Shown one piece after another: positions 22,963 to 32,114 of a DNA stretch of 64,000 nt. This DNA comes from Massilia sp. PDC64 (GTDB lineage Bacteria > Pseudomonadota > Gammaproteobacteria > Burkholderiales > Burkholderiaceae_D), in assembly GCF_900101265.1 (NCBI RefSeq), contig NZ_FMZS01000007.1, positions 310,001 through 374,000 of the forward strand, given 5' to 3'. The notes beneath the pieces are model-generated. The model was not told the origin of the DNA. It was given only the letters and a program-made list of their open reading frames with translations, and did not search any database. Every line of letters starts with the position of its first letter. The first letter of the stretch is position 1. A program made the translations under genes and the position numbers.

Positions 22963-25900
22963 TTAAGCTGCGGCCAATTGCTTCTGCACGAGCTCGTAAT
23001 ACATGCCGCGCCCCGCCAGCAGCTCGTCGTGCCGGCCCTGTTCGACGATGCCGCCCTCGTACAGCACGACGATTTTATCCGCCCGCATGATCGTGCTGAG
23101 ACGGTGCGCGATGATCACGGCCGTGCGTCCCGCGAGGATCTCGTGCATGTTCGCGATGATATTGCTTTCGGATTGCGTGTCGAGCGCCGACGTCGCCTCG
23201 TCGAACACGAGCAGGCGCGGGTCCTGGTACAACGCACGGGCGATGCACAAACGCTGCACCTGGCCGCCGGACAGCCCGACGCCGCGCTCGCCCACGACCT
23301 GCTCGTACCCGAGCGGCATCTTGCTGATGAAGGCGTGCGCATCCGCCATCTTCGCGACCTGTTCGATGCGGCGCCGGTCCGGGCTCTCGTCGCCGCTCGC
23401 GATGTTTTCCGCGATGGTGCCGGAGAACAGCAGATTGCTCTGCATGACGTAGCCGACCTGGGCGCGATAGTAATCCTTGTCGATCGCGCTCATGTCGTAG
23501 CCGTCGACGAGGATCTTGCCGTCCGTGGGCGCGTAGAAGCCGACGAGCAGTTTCGCCAAGGTCGTCTTGCCCGAGCCGCTGCGGCCGACGATGGCGACGA
23601 GCTCGCCCCGGCGGATGTCGATGCTGATGTTTTCCAGCACATACGACGTGTCGTTGCCGCCATAGCGGAAGTACACGTTCTCGAGTTTCACGTCACCGCG
23701 CAAATCGGGCAGCACGACGCGGCTCGCCGCCTCGCTGGGTTTTTGTTCCGGTTCGATGTCGAGCACGTCGCCGAGGCGTTCCATGGCGACGCCGGCGTCC
23801 GCAAGGCGGCTCCACAGCGCCACCAGTCCCATCAACGGCGCCAGCACGCTGCCCATCAGGGCGTTGAAGGCGATCAGCTGGCCGATCGTCAATTCGTGGT
23901 CGAGAACGAGGCTCGCACCGGCCCACAGGATCGCGATCGTCGTGCCCGCATTGAGTAGCTGGCTCCCAAGGCCGACGAGGATGTTGAATTGCTGCGCGCG
24001 GTACTGCGTGTCGAGCGCCTTCACGTATTTCTTTTCCCACTTCAGGCGCACGGGACGCTCGCTCCCCATCCCCTTGATCGTCTCCACGCCGCCCAGCGCT
24101 TCCATCAGGAAAGCGTGCGCGTCGGTGGAGGCATTGAAGACGTCGCGCGCGTACTGCTTGATGTGCGGCGTCGTCAGGATCGTCAGCGCCATGATCGGGA
24201 TGACGAATGCGATCAACAGCAGGGTCAGCTTGACGTTGTAGACGAACAGGATGGAGAAATAGATGAACACCATCAGCAGGTTCAGCATCGTCGTGACGGT
24301 GGACTCGGTCAAGAAGGCGCGGATCGTCTGGTTTTCCTGGAAGCGCGCGACGATGTCGCCCGTCTTGCGTTTGGCGAAGAACGAGAACGGCAGCGACATC
24401 GTGTGCTTGAAGAACCCCGCCATCATCGAGAAGTCGAGGTTGCGCACCATGTAGTTGGCGAGGTAGGCACGCACGGTCGCCATCAGTTGCGAGAACACGT
24501 TCGCGATGACGAGCCCGGCAATCAGCACATGCAGCAGGCTGACGTTCTGGTGCACGACGACGCCGTCGAGGATGTTCTGGATGATCAGGGGCGGCACGAT
24601 GCCCAGCATCTGGATCACGAACGTGGCCAGGAACAGGTGCAGCAGGATCTTGCGGTAGGGCCGCAGATAGCCGACGAAGCGCAGCCACGGCGACCGAAGG
24701 GCGGCCTGCGCCGCCATGTCCTGGCCGGGCGTGAAGACGAGGCAGGTACCGCTCCAGCCCCGCTCGAATTCCTCGACGGACATCTTGCGGAAGCCCACGG
24801 CCGGATCCGCGACCCAGATGGTGCGCGGCGAGATGCCGTACACGATCACGTAGTGGTAGCCCTCCCAGTGCACGATGAACGGCAGTTCGAACCCCTGCAG
24901 TGCGTCGAACGTGCACTGGACGCCGCGCGCGGAGAAGCCGAGCGTCTCGCCCGCGCGCGCGAGGCTGTCCAGAGTCGCGCCCTGTGTGGTGACGTTGGCC
25001 AGTTCGCGCAGCTTGCCCAGTGTGATCTGCAGGCCGTAGTGGCGGCACAGCATGGCCAGGCAGGCCGCGCCGCAATCCATCTCCTCGGCCTGCTCCACGA
25101 GGGCAAAGCGACGGATCACGCGCTCGCCGTGCTCGGGCTCGGCCAAATCCAGCCGCAGCGGCCGCTTGCGCCGTTCGGCCAGTTTCTTTTGCCGTTCCAG
25201 CTCCCGTTCGAGGAAGCGGATGCGGTCTTCCAGCACCTCGCGCAGGCCCGCGTTGCGCTCGAAGATCGCGTGCGCCGTCTTTTCGGGGATGACGAGCAGG
25301 GTGGCGGGAGATACCGCCACGGCCGACGCCATCTGCTCCTGCCGCATCAGGCACGCCTTCTCGCCGAACGTATCGCCGGCCTGCAAGGTGGCCAACGTTA
25401 ATTCGTCGGCGCCGTCGTGGTAGACCAGCTTCACCTGGCCCTGGCGCAACACGTACAGGCGGCGGTCGTCGCGCCCGTCCTGCCTGAGGATTTCCTTGCC
25501 GGCCGGGACGCGCTTGACGCCCACGCTGCGCACCATCTCTTCCAGTTCGTCCTTGCCGACCTTGCCCCGCAAATCGAACAAACGCGCCACGAGGCCGCCG
25601 GCGGACCCGATCGCGACATAGCTCGTGACGAAGTCGAGCGCCTGCGGATTGCGCGCCAGCACGGGCTCGATCGCGGCGCGCGGGATCAGCCACAACGCCG
25701 TCTTGAGCGACGCGCGCGCCGACACCTCGTGGTGGGCGTCGCGCAGCATGGCGATGTCGCCGAACGTCTCGCCCGTTTTACGGACGCCGATGCTGATCTC
25801 CTTGCCGTGCTCCTCGGAGAACACGCGCACGGAACCCGACTTGATCACGTACAGTCCCTCGGCCGGATCGCCCGCCTTGCAGATCGTCTCGCCGAACGCG

Positions 25901-26019
25901 TAATGGCGCACCTGCACCGCTTCCGCCAGCTGTTCCAGCGCCTCGCGTCCCAGCGGCGACAGGATCTCGACGGTGGCGAGGAAATCCGTGGATGGCGGTG
26001 CTCTGGACGGTGTTTCCAT
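22963..26019 (-). CDS. C39-peptidase ABC exporter with two cyclic-nucleotide-binding domains
   Basis: A 1018-residue exporter that should cut double-glycine leaders and export the peptides. Domains in order: two cNMP-binding domains (about 10-130 and 150-265), a C39 peptidase (about 300-435) with oxyanion Gln310, Cys316 (MDCGAAC), His389 and Asp405 all present, a six-helix transmembrane domain (450-740), and an ATPase domain with Walker A GRSGSGKT (812-819), signature LSGGQ (916-920) and Walker B LLVFDE (936-941). The full catalytic triad means the peptidase is probably active. The cNMP domains are unusual for a bacteriocin-type exporter and suggest gating by a nucleotide messenger. It lies between the PpiC-like gene (12 bases upstream) and the sigma-54 activator. 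Confidence 0.93.
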   Translation of the reverse strand: METPSRAPPSTDFLATVEILSPLGREALEQLAEAVQVRHYAFGETICKAGDPAEGLYVIKSGSVRVFSEEHGKEISIGVRKTGETFGDIAMLRDAHHEVSARASLKTALWLIPRAAIEPVLARNPQALDFVTSYVAIGSAGGLVARLFDLRGKVGKDELEEMVRSVGVKRVPAGKEILRQDGRDDRRLYVLRQGQVKLVYHDGADELTLATLQAGDTFGEKACLMRQEQMASAVAVSPATLLVIPEKTAHAIFERNAGLREVLEDRIRFLERELERQKKLAERRKRPLRLDLAEPEHGERVIRRFALVEQAEEMDCGAACLAMLCRHYGLQITLGKLRELANVTTQGATLDSLARAGETLGFSARGVQCTFDALQGFELPFIVHWEGYHYVIVYGISPRTIWVADPAVGFRKMSVEEFERGWSGTCLVFTPGQDMAAQAALRSPWLRFVGYLRPYRKILLHLFLATFVIQMLGIVPPLIIQNILDGVVVHQNVSLLHVLIAGLVIANVFSQLMATVRAYLANYMVRNLDFSMMAGFFKHTMSLPFSFFAKRKTGDIVARFQENQTIRAFLTESTVTTMLNLLMVFIYFSILFVYNVKLTLLLIAFVIPIMALTILTTPHIKQYARDVFNASTDAHAFLMEALGGVETIKGMGSERPVRLKWEKKYVKALDTQYRAQQFNILVGLGSQLLNAGTTIAILWAGASLVLDHELTIGQLIAFNALMGSVLAPLMGLVALWSRLADAGVAMERLGDVLDIEPEQKPSEAASRVVLPDLRGDVKLENVYFRYGGNDTSYVLENISIDIRRGELVAIVGRSGSGKTTLAKLLVGFYAPTDGKILVDGYDMSAIDKDYYRAQVGYVMQSNLLFSGTIAENIASGDESPDRRRIEQVAKMADAHAFISKMPLGYEQVVGERGVGLSGGQVQRLCIARALYQDPRLLVFDEATSALDTQSESNIIANMHEILAGRTAVIIAHRLSTIMRADKIVVLYEGGIVEQGRHDELLAGRGMYYELVQKQLAAA

Positions 26020-26031
26020 GATGCGCAGGGC

Positions 26032-26796
26032 TCAGCGCGTGGGGCACGCTTCGATCACGTGTTCCTGCGCGCGCGCCATCAGCCATTCTTCGCGCAGCAG
26101 GCGCCGCACTTCGGCGGCCGTGTCGGCATCGAGCGTGGCCGGGTGTTTCGCGTTGACGCAGAAGATTTCGTAGCACGCGCCGTCGGGCGATAGAAACGGC
26201 CCGAGCAGTTCACCCTCGCGCGCATTGAACACGCGCGCCTCGATGTCGCCCTTGAGCGAGCCGCGCAACACCTTGCCGATGACGCCGCCCTGCTGGCGGG
26301 TGCCCTCGTCGATGGAGTGCTCGCGCGCCATCTCGGCGAACGCCTCCGGTTCCTCCTGCAGCACCGACAGCATCTCGCGGGCCGCCCCTTCGGAATCGAG
26401 CACGACGTGGCTGATTTCCACGCTGTCGAAGCGCGGCGAATTGAGCTTGAAATACTGCGCGACAGCCGCGTCGCTGCACACCTGTTCCAGCATCTTTTCC
26501 TGGTACAGGCTGTCGGTGATGTAGGCCTCGAACTCGTCCAGCGAGACGCCGAGCGCGTCGAGATAGTGATTAGTGTCGGCCGCGCGATGCAGGCCCAGCG
26601 CGCGCCGGAATGCGTCGGCGCGCTCCTGGATCTGCTCCGGCGCGAGCACGAGGCCGGCCTGCCGCGCGGCGCGCGCCGTGAGGCGGTCGCGCACCATCTG
26701 CTCGACCAGGCCTTCGAACTGTCCGTTCAGCTTCAACGTACGGATGAAGTCATCCGTCGTGATCACTTCGTCGTCGATGCGCACGATGCCTGCCAT
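26032..26796 (-). CDS. PpiC-type peptidyl-prolyl isomerase (no signal peptide)
   Basis: A 254-residue protein with an N-terminal SurA/PpiC-like helical region and a parvulin domain at about 125-220 (ISHVVLDSEGAAREML, FAEMAREHSIDEGTRQQGGVIGKV, GPFLSPDGACYEIFCV). No signal peptide is present, so it should act in the cytoplasm, perhaps holding precursors for the exporter. The ATG at 26796 lies seven bases after AGGAG; a GTG two codons earlier is less likely. PpiC-like genes are found next to peptide exporters of this kind in other bacteria, which supports a chaperone role. First gene of the exporter operon. Confidence 0.85.
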   Translation of the reverse strand: MAGIVRIDDEVITTDDFIRTLKLNGQFEGLVEQMVRDRLTARAARQAGLVLAPEQIQERADAFRRALGLHRAADTNHYLDALGVSLDEFEAYITDSLYQEKMLEQVCSDAAVAQYFKLNSPRFDSVEISHVVLDSEGAAREMLSVLQEEPEAFAEMAREHSIDEGTRQQGGVIGKVLRGSLKGDIEARVFNAREGELLGPFLSPDGACYEIFCVNAKHPATLDADTAAEVRRLLREEWLMARAQEHVIEACPTR

Positions 26797-27177
26797 GGTC
26801 ACGCTCCTGCGTCCGGTCGATGTCCGGGGCAGGTGTTAGAGCGTGCGGCAAAGCTTAGGTTCGCATTCGTTCGACGTTGCTAATCAACAACATCAGCGGC
26901 GCGTGTCTCCTGCATGTAACTGGCTGAAAGCAACGGCTGGTGAATTTCATGTCTTAACTTAAAAGTTATTGTAATTGTGGCCATGCCGCGCTCAATGGCA
27001 TCATAACTCATGAAAATGTCCGTTATATATAAAGAACAATAACTACGGACGTCACGGACATCCCGTCCTGTCACCAGCCCATTGCATCCCTTCGGAAGCA
27101 TTCACCCGACGCGTGTCTGTGCGCGCACGGTGCCATGGGCCCATGAATAACGCATTAACACAACGGAGAGGAACACC
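26797..27177. other. AT-richer intergenic region, divergent promoters
   Basis: About 380 bases between the exporter operon (minus) and the lipoprotein gene (plus). It is clearly richer in A and T than its surroundings (for instance 26940-27050), as expected of a promoter region. I searched for GC-N10-CC, the minus-strand image of a sigma-54 promoter, and found no acceptable one, so the exporter operon is probably transcribed by another sigma factor. A short open frame on the minus strand (27000-26880) has no ribosome-binding site and is not called. Confidence 0.5.
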
Positions 27178-28449
27178 ATGAGGAGAGAAGCGATGACGTT
27201 CAAGGTATCTGCGATTGCGCTTGGCTGCGTCGCGCTGCTGAGCGGTTGTGGCGGCGGCGGCGGCAGCGGCGACGGCACGTTGGAACAAACGATTTCGTTC
27301 AACTTCCCGGGCGGACAGCCCGTGGCCGTTCCGCCCAACGTCGCGACCGTCAAGCTGGTGGCGACGGCGTCGTCCGGCGGGGCCCTCACCTACGCGTCGA
27401 ATACGCCGGATACCTGCACCGTCAGCGGCGAGACCCTGACGCTGGTGAAAGCGGGCGAGTGCTCGGTGACCGCCAGCCAGGCGGGCGGCAACGGCTATGC
27501 GCCGGCCTCGAACCGCCAGCTGTTCGTGATTCCCAAGCAGCCGCAGATGGTCATCTTCCGCAATCCCGGCGCGCAGCCGCTGGATGCGAAGCCGGTGACG
27601 CTGGCGGCGACCAGCACCGTCGCGGGCCGGGCCATCGTCTATTCGACCACCACGCCCTCCGTGTGCTCGATCAGCGGCAACGCGCTGCAGAAACTCGCCG
27701 ACGGCATCTGCACCGTCACCGCCACGCAGGAAGGGGACGACATCTTTGCGAAGGCATCGACGGTCAAGAACATCCCGATCGGTAACGCACCGGCGCCCAC
27801 GCTGACGTTCCTGAGCGGCTTCAAGGACACCTCGAACACCAAGGAATCGGGCGCCATCGGCACCTTCTCCGGCAGCAGTGCCGACAACTGGTGGTGCGGC
27901 ACGAACTGGTGCGGCAGCAGCGTGTCCAGCGACGGCAACAGCTTCACGTATCACTACGACATCCAGCCGCCGTCCGCCAACGGGCTCGGTGCCTATTGGG
28001 GCTTCACGTTCCTGGCCCCCAACCTGACGAAGCTCGCCGACAACGGCAACACGCCTGGCGTGCAGATCGATTCCCAGTCGACGTTGAAATTCACTGCCGC
28101 GCCGAACGCCGAGTGGTTCAGCACGAGCAACAACGCGATCGCGATCGACTTGAAGCTCGGCCATTTCGCCGTCAAGGACGGCAAGGCCTGCAACGTGACG
28201 CTGCATGGGGAAGTGAAGCCGACCGCCACGGCCGCCACGACGTACACCGTCGGTCTCAAGGACAAATTCAAGATTTCCGAGTCCTGCGGCCTGACCGGAC
28301 TCGACCTGTGGAACGAGCTGCAGGACTGGCCGATCTCCCAGATCCAGTTCGGCGCGGCGGGCGTGAACACCTCGGTGGCAACCCCGGGCGCAGCCAAGCT
28401 GACCTTCTCGACCAGGCTCACGGTGACCGGCCCCATCACCTTCCAATGA
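27178..28449 (+). CDS. Lipoprotein with Ig-like repeats
   Basis: A 423-residue surface lipoprotein: the signal ends in LLSGC followed by a glycine run, typical of a flexible tether. Two Ig-like repeats follow (about 40-125 and 125-205), each built around cysteine-bearing phrases such as TPDTCTVSGETL and TPSVCSISGNAL. The C-terminal half (about 210-423) is Trp/Asn/Ser-rich (NWWCGTNWCGSSV) and may bind a ligand such as a glycan, but no known family was recognised. The start could also be the ATG at 27193. It is 39 bases upstream of the TonB-dependent receptor, so it probably delivers or captures the same substrate. Confidence 0.75.
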   Translation: MRREAMTFKVSAIALGCVALLSGCGGGGGSGDGTLEQTISFNFPGGQPVAVPPNVATVKLVATASSGGALTYASNTPDTCTVSGETLTLVKAGECSVTASQAGGNGYAPASNRQLFVIPKQPQMVIFRNPGAQPLDAKPVTLAATSTVAGRAIVYSTTTPSVCSISGNALQKLADGICTVTATQEGDDIFAKASTVKNIPIGNAPAPTLTFLSGFKDTSNTKESGAIGTFSGSSADNWWCGTNWCGSSVSSDGNSFTYHYDIQPPSANGLGAYWGFTFLAPNLTKLADNGNTPGVQIDSQSTLKFTAAPNAEWFSTSNNAIAIDLKLGHFAVKDGKACNVTLHGEVKPTATAATTYTVGLKDKFKISESCGLTGLDLWNELQDWPISQIQFGAAGVNTSVATPGAAKLTFSTRLTVTGPITFQ

Positions 28450-28488
28450 TCCGGACAGCAACCAAGGCAATTACAAAGGACAGAGAGA

Positions 28489-31400
28489 ATGACAAGAATT
28501 GAGACGAAGAGCGCGCCGAAAACGATCAAAGTGACCGCGCTGGCGTTTGCTGCTGCGCAGGTCGCGCTGTTGTGCGGCAACGCGTACGCACAAACCAATA
28601 CGTCCACATCGGAACAGGATGCCAAGGACGGCGCCACCAATACCGTCGTGGTGACCGGCCAGCGCAAGCAGTTGGAGACCGCGGCGGCGATCAAGCGCAA
28701 TTCCGACCTGATCGTGGATTCGGTCGTGGCCGACGAGGCGGGCAAGCTGCCGGACAAGTCGATCACCGAAGTGCTGCAGCGGGTGGTCGGCGTCACCATG
28801 GACCGTAACCGCTCGCGCCAGGGCGCCAGCCTGGCCGCGACCGGCCTGGAATTCAACGTCGAAGGCTCGGGCATCCAGGTGCGCGGCCTGTCCTGGGGTT
28901 CGTCCACGCTGAACGGACGGGAAACCTTCTCGGCCGGCTGGCCCGGACGTGAATTGAGCTGGGGTGACGTGCCGCCGGAACTGATGGCGGGCGTGGATGT
29001 GTACAAGAATCCTTCCGCCGAACTGATCGAAGGCGGCATCAGTGGCCAGGTCGACCTGCGCACGCGACTGCCGTTCGATTCCAAGGGCCAGTATGGCGCG
29101 CTGACCGCGTCGGGCAATTATGCCGAGCTGGGCAAGACCAAATCGCCGGGCTTCTCGGGCCTGTATTCCAACCGCTGGAAAACGTCCATGGGCGAATTCG
29201 GCGCGCTGATCGATTTGTCTGTCAATAAAAACAAGAACCGCTCCGATTCGATCGGCCAATCCGTCTATTACCCGAGGAGCGATCTCATCGCGGGCAAGAC
29301 GGCGTGGGTGCCGGTCGGCGTCAACTACGGTACCACCACCGGCGACAACCAGCGTACGGGCTTCTATGGCGCGTTGCAGTGGAAGAACAACGGCATGGAA
29401 TCGGCGCTGACGTACTTCGATTCCGCGTTCCACCAAACGAACTCGCAAGGCAGTATCGGCGTCACCGCCGGTTCCAATTTCGGCGACTCCGAAGATCCCT
29501 ACACGCTCAAGTTCAGCAACGCCAAGTTCGACAACAATGGCGTGTTCCAATCGGGCATACTCAGCCATCCGATCGGCGGCCAGGGCGCGAACCAGTTCGT
29601 GGACGGCGGCATCGGCACGAACATCACGCGGAATTTCAGCGAAGTGCGTGGACGCACGCGCGAGCTGGCCTGGAACTTCAAGTGGCGCGTCAACGAGAGC
29701 TGGTCGTTCCAGAACGACCTGCAATGGGTGCATGCCACCAACTCCGGCAATTACGGCATGATCAACCTCGGCACCTTCGTGCCGAGCATGGGCATCGACG
29801 AGACCGGCTCGCGGCCGTCGTTCTTCTTCGACGACAAGGCCCGCGCTTTCCTGGCCGATCCGCGCAACTACTACTGGGGTATTTCTCAGCCAGATGTCAA
29901 CAAGGCCAAGGCGGACCTGTATGCATGGAAAGTGGACGGCAAATACACTTTCGACCATCCAGTGCTGCGCGATTTCCGCTTTGGCGTGCGCCTGACGGAA
30001 CGCTCGTCGCGTAAGGACAAGAATGCCGGGACGGGCTGGAAATCCTATTCCGAGGGATGGGGCGTGCGTCCGACCGACGTGGCGGGGCAGTTGCCGAAGG
30101 TCTCCGACCTGGGCTGGCAGCGCAGTAACTTCGGCTATCTGAGCGATCCACGGTATGCGGCCCTGGGCAACGTCGAACCGTACACGTTCCCCGACTTCTT
30201 CAACGGCAGGATGTCTGCGCCGCCGACGATCATCGCGCCCACCGAGGCGTTGATCCACGATCACCCGAACGCGTACCGGAACCTGTTGACCGCGCTGAAA
30301 TATAACTGCGAGGACAACAACAAGATCAAGGGAGAAAATACCGACTGTTCGACGATCGGCAATGACTGGAAGCCGGCCGGCTACGACAACGATCCGGCCC
30401 ACGTCAGCAAGCACAGCGAAGGAAGCCAGGCTCTGCATGGCACCTTGCGCTTCGGCTTCGACGACTGGAAGTATCCGGTGGACGGCAATGTGGGCGTGCG
30501 CGTGGTCAGGACCAGCACGACGGCCCATGGCTACACGGTGTTCAAGCCCAGTTACAGCGTGAACACCAATCCGGCCGTTCCCCGGTTCGGCGAGGTCAAC
30601 GACCCGCTCGACCTGAAGGCCAGCCATGTCGACGTGATCCCCAGTCTGAACCTGAAGATGAGCCTGACGGACAAACTGCAGTCGCGCCTGGCGCTGTCCA
30701 AAGGCATTTCCCGTCCGGGCTTCGATCAGATGCAGGAGTACATCACCCTGTCGCAGGAGGTGGTGAACGACCCGAAAGATCCGAAGCAGATCAAGACGAT
30801 CAACTACACCGGCAACAACGACGGCAACGTGAACCTGAAGCCGCTCAAGTCGAACAACTTCGACCTGTCGCTGGAATGGTATCCGCACCCTGGCCAATCG
30901 CTGACCGGCGCGGTGTTCTACAAGCAAGTCAAGGACATCATCCTGAAGGAAACCTATACGAGGACCTACAAGGATCTGGCGGGTCAGGACATGGAGTTCA
31001 CGATCACCGGGCCGGCCAACGCGGCCAAGGCCCGGGTACGAGGATTCGAACTGGCCGGCATGACCTACCTCGACAATCTTCCCGGCATGAGCGGCCTGCC
31101 CGACTGGGCAAAGGGTTTCGGCGTATCGTCGAACTTCACCTACATCGACGGCAAGCAGCAACTGTATCACCCGTTCAAGGGGGATTATTGCCCGGCCGGC
31201 AAGCTGACGGGTACCGTGTTGCTGTTCGGTTGCGACACCAATGGCTTGCCGTACAAGGATTTGCCGGTGCCGTACATGTCGAAGCGTGCATTCAACCTGG
31301 CGTTCATGTACGACCGCGGTCCGGTGTCGGCACGACTGGCCTACAGCTGGCGTGACCGCATGCTGCTGGCAACGGGTATCTATGCCGCCAACAGCACCAA

Positions 31401-31671
31401 CGGCACGAGCGCGGATCCGGCGCGCGTGGACGCCAACGGCGTCGAGCCGCGTGACGTGGGCTTTGCGACGCCGATCTGGCAAGAGGCCGTGGGCCAATGG
31501 GATGCGGGTATCAGCTACCGCTTCACCGACCACTTCTCGGGCAGCTTCAATGCCACCAACCTGACCCGTACCGTGACGAGGCAGACGACCCAGCAGACGC
31601 CCGGCAACATGGGCAGCTCCTGGTTCGATCCGGGCCGCAGCTTCCGCATGCAGGCGACCTACGTGTTCTAA
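28489..31671 (+). CDS. TonB-dependent outer-membrane receptor
   Basis: A 1060-residue receptor with signal peptide (ending NAYAQ), a TonB box-like NTVVVTGQRK, a plug domain (SDLIVDSVVADEAGKLPDKSITEVLQRVVGV) and a large beta-barrel ending in aromatic YVF, as needed for outer-membrane insertion. Its length and the plug sequence fit the large receptor class common in Xanthomonas, Caulobacter and Massilia that takes up oligosaccharides and other bulky nutrients. It forms a pair with the preceding lipoprotein; no transported compound can be deduced. A terminator follows at 31685. Confidence 0.92.
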   Translation: MTRIETKSAPKTIKVTALAFAAAQVALLCGNAYAQTNTSTSEQDAKDGATNTVVVTGQRKQLETAAAIKRNSDLIVDSVVADEAGKLPDKSITEVLQRVVGVTMDRNRSRQGASLAATGLEFNVEGSGIQVRGLSWGSSTLNGRETFSAGWPGRELSWGDVPPELMAGVDVYKNPSAELIEGGISGQVDLRTRLPFDSKGQYGALTASGNYAELGKTKSPGFSGLYSNRWKTSMGEFGALIDLSVNKNKNRSDSIGQSVYYPRSDLIAGKTAWVPVGVNYGTTTGDNQRTGFYGALQWKNNGMESALTYFDSAFHQTNSQGSIGVTAGSNFGDSEDPYTLKFSNAKFDNNGVFQSGILSHPIGGQGANQFVDGGIGTNITRNFSEVRGRTRELAWNFKWRVNESWSFQNDLQWVHATNSGNYGMINLGTFVPSMGIDETGSRPSFFFDDKARAFLADPRNYYWGISQPDVNKAKADLYAWKVDGKYTFDHPVLRDFRFGVRLTERSSRKDKNAGTGWKSYSEGWGVRPTDVAGQLPKVSDLGWQRSNFGYLSDPRYAALGNVEPYTFPDFFNGRMSAPPTIIAPTEALIHDHPNAYRNLLTALKYNCEDNNKIKGENTDCSTIGNDWKPAGYDNDPAHVSKHSEGSQALHGTLRFGFDDWKYPVDGNVGVRVVRTSTTAHGYTVFKPSYSVNTNPAVPRFGEVNDPLDLKASHVDVIPSLNLKMSLTDKLQSRLALSKGISRPGFDQMQEYITLSQEVVNDPKDPKQIKTINYTGNNDGNVNLKPLKSNNFDLSLEWYPHPGQSLTGAVFYKQVKDIILKETYTRTYKDLAGQDMEFTITGPANAAKARVRGFELAGMTYLDNLPGMSGLPDWAKGFGVSSNFTYIDGKQQLYHPFKGDYCPAGKLTGTVLLFGCDTNGLPYKDLPVPYMSKRAFNLAFMYDRGPVSARLAYSWRDRMLLATGIYAANSTNGTSADPARVDANGVEPRDVGFATPIWQEAVGQWDAGISYRFTDHFSGSFNATNLTRTVTRQTTQQTPGNMGSSWFDPGRSFRMQATYVF

Positions 31672-31684
31672 CCTGATGTCACCA

Positions 31685-31711
31685 CGGCCCCGGAATCGGG
31701 GCCGTTTTTTT
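31685..31711 (+). terminator. Rho-independent terminator of the TonB receptor gene
   Basis: CGGCCCC, six loop bases, GGGGCCG, followed by seven T residues, 14 bases after the receptor stop codon. Confidence 0.9.
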
Positions 31712-31724
31712 GGAAAGGCATGCA

Positions 31725-32051
31725 ATGAAATCGATGCTCATCACCGCCGCCGCATTGGCGGCCGTTGTCGTCGTACCGGCCAAGGCCGCCGACCAATCCT
31801 ACTGTTTTTACCAGGACCAGAAGTTTTCCGAAGGTGCCGTCTTGAATGGCCGCGTGTGCACGCGCGGCAATGCGAACGGCAAGACCGCGGAATGGGCCTG
31901 GGCGCCGCAAGAGAAAGCCGAACTCGCCGGCATGCAGCAGGAGGCGGAGCGCATCCGCATGCAAACCCAGCTCATCTCGGCGCGTATTGGCCTGGCCGAG
32001 ACGGAAGCCCGGTATCGCGAAGCGGCGGGCAAACTGTCCGGCAAGAACTGA
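31725..32051 (+). CDS. Small exported protein (DUF1496-like start)
   Basis: A 108-residue protein with signal peptide (SMLITAAALAAVVVVPAKA). The mature N-terminus has YCFYQDQKFSEGAVLNGRVC, resembling the short cysteine-framed DUF1496 pattern, and the rest is a charged helix (AELAGMQQEAERIRMQTQL). GGAAAGG lies before the ATG at 31725, which is preferred over an upstream frame opening at 31710. Function unknown. Confidence 0.7.
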   Translation: MKSMLITAAALAAVVVVPAKAADQSYCFYQDQKFSEGAVLNGRVCTRGNANGKTAEWAWAPQEKAELAGMQQEAERIRMQTQLISARIGLAETEARYREAAGKLSGKN

Positions 32052-32065
32052 CAGTCCTTGCGGTT

Positions 32066-32084
32066 TGTTGGCCCCGAACCAACA
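32066..32084. promoter_or_regulatory. Candidate activator-binding site TGTT-N11-AACA
   Basis: TGTTGG, seven bases, CCAACA: a 6-base inverted repeat that also fits TGTT-N11-AACA, the same pattern found at 19264-19282. It lies 31-49 bases upstream of the sigma-54-type promoter at 32115. Confidence 0.38.
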
Positions 32085-32114
32085 CAAGACACGGCCTGCC
32101 CGCTACGGCGCAGG

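Noticed and set aside
7842..26796. Type VI secretion remnant
   Set aside because: Kinase, phosphatase and FHA genes resemble those of type VI loci, but no TssB/C, Hcp, VgrG, ClpV or TssJ-M gene is present.
26797..27000. Sigma-54 promoter for the exporter operon
   Set aside because: No GC-N10-CC arrangement with matching flanks was found on this stretch; the nearest (26896-26910) has 11 spacer bases.
26880..27101. Minus-strand 73-codon frame whose inner part starts MATITI like peptide 2
   Set aside because: The resemblance is limited to six residues; there is no RGG site, no Shine-Dalgarno and the region is better explained as promoter DNA.
28471..31725. Long minus-strand frame opposite the TonB-dependent receptor
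   Set aside because: Low-complexity Arg/His/Val-rich translation; the plus strand has a full receptor with signal peptide, plug and terminal aromatic residue.
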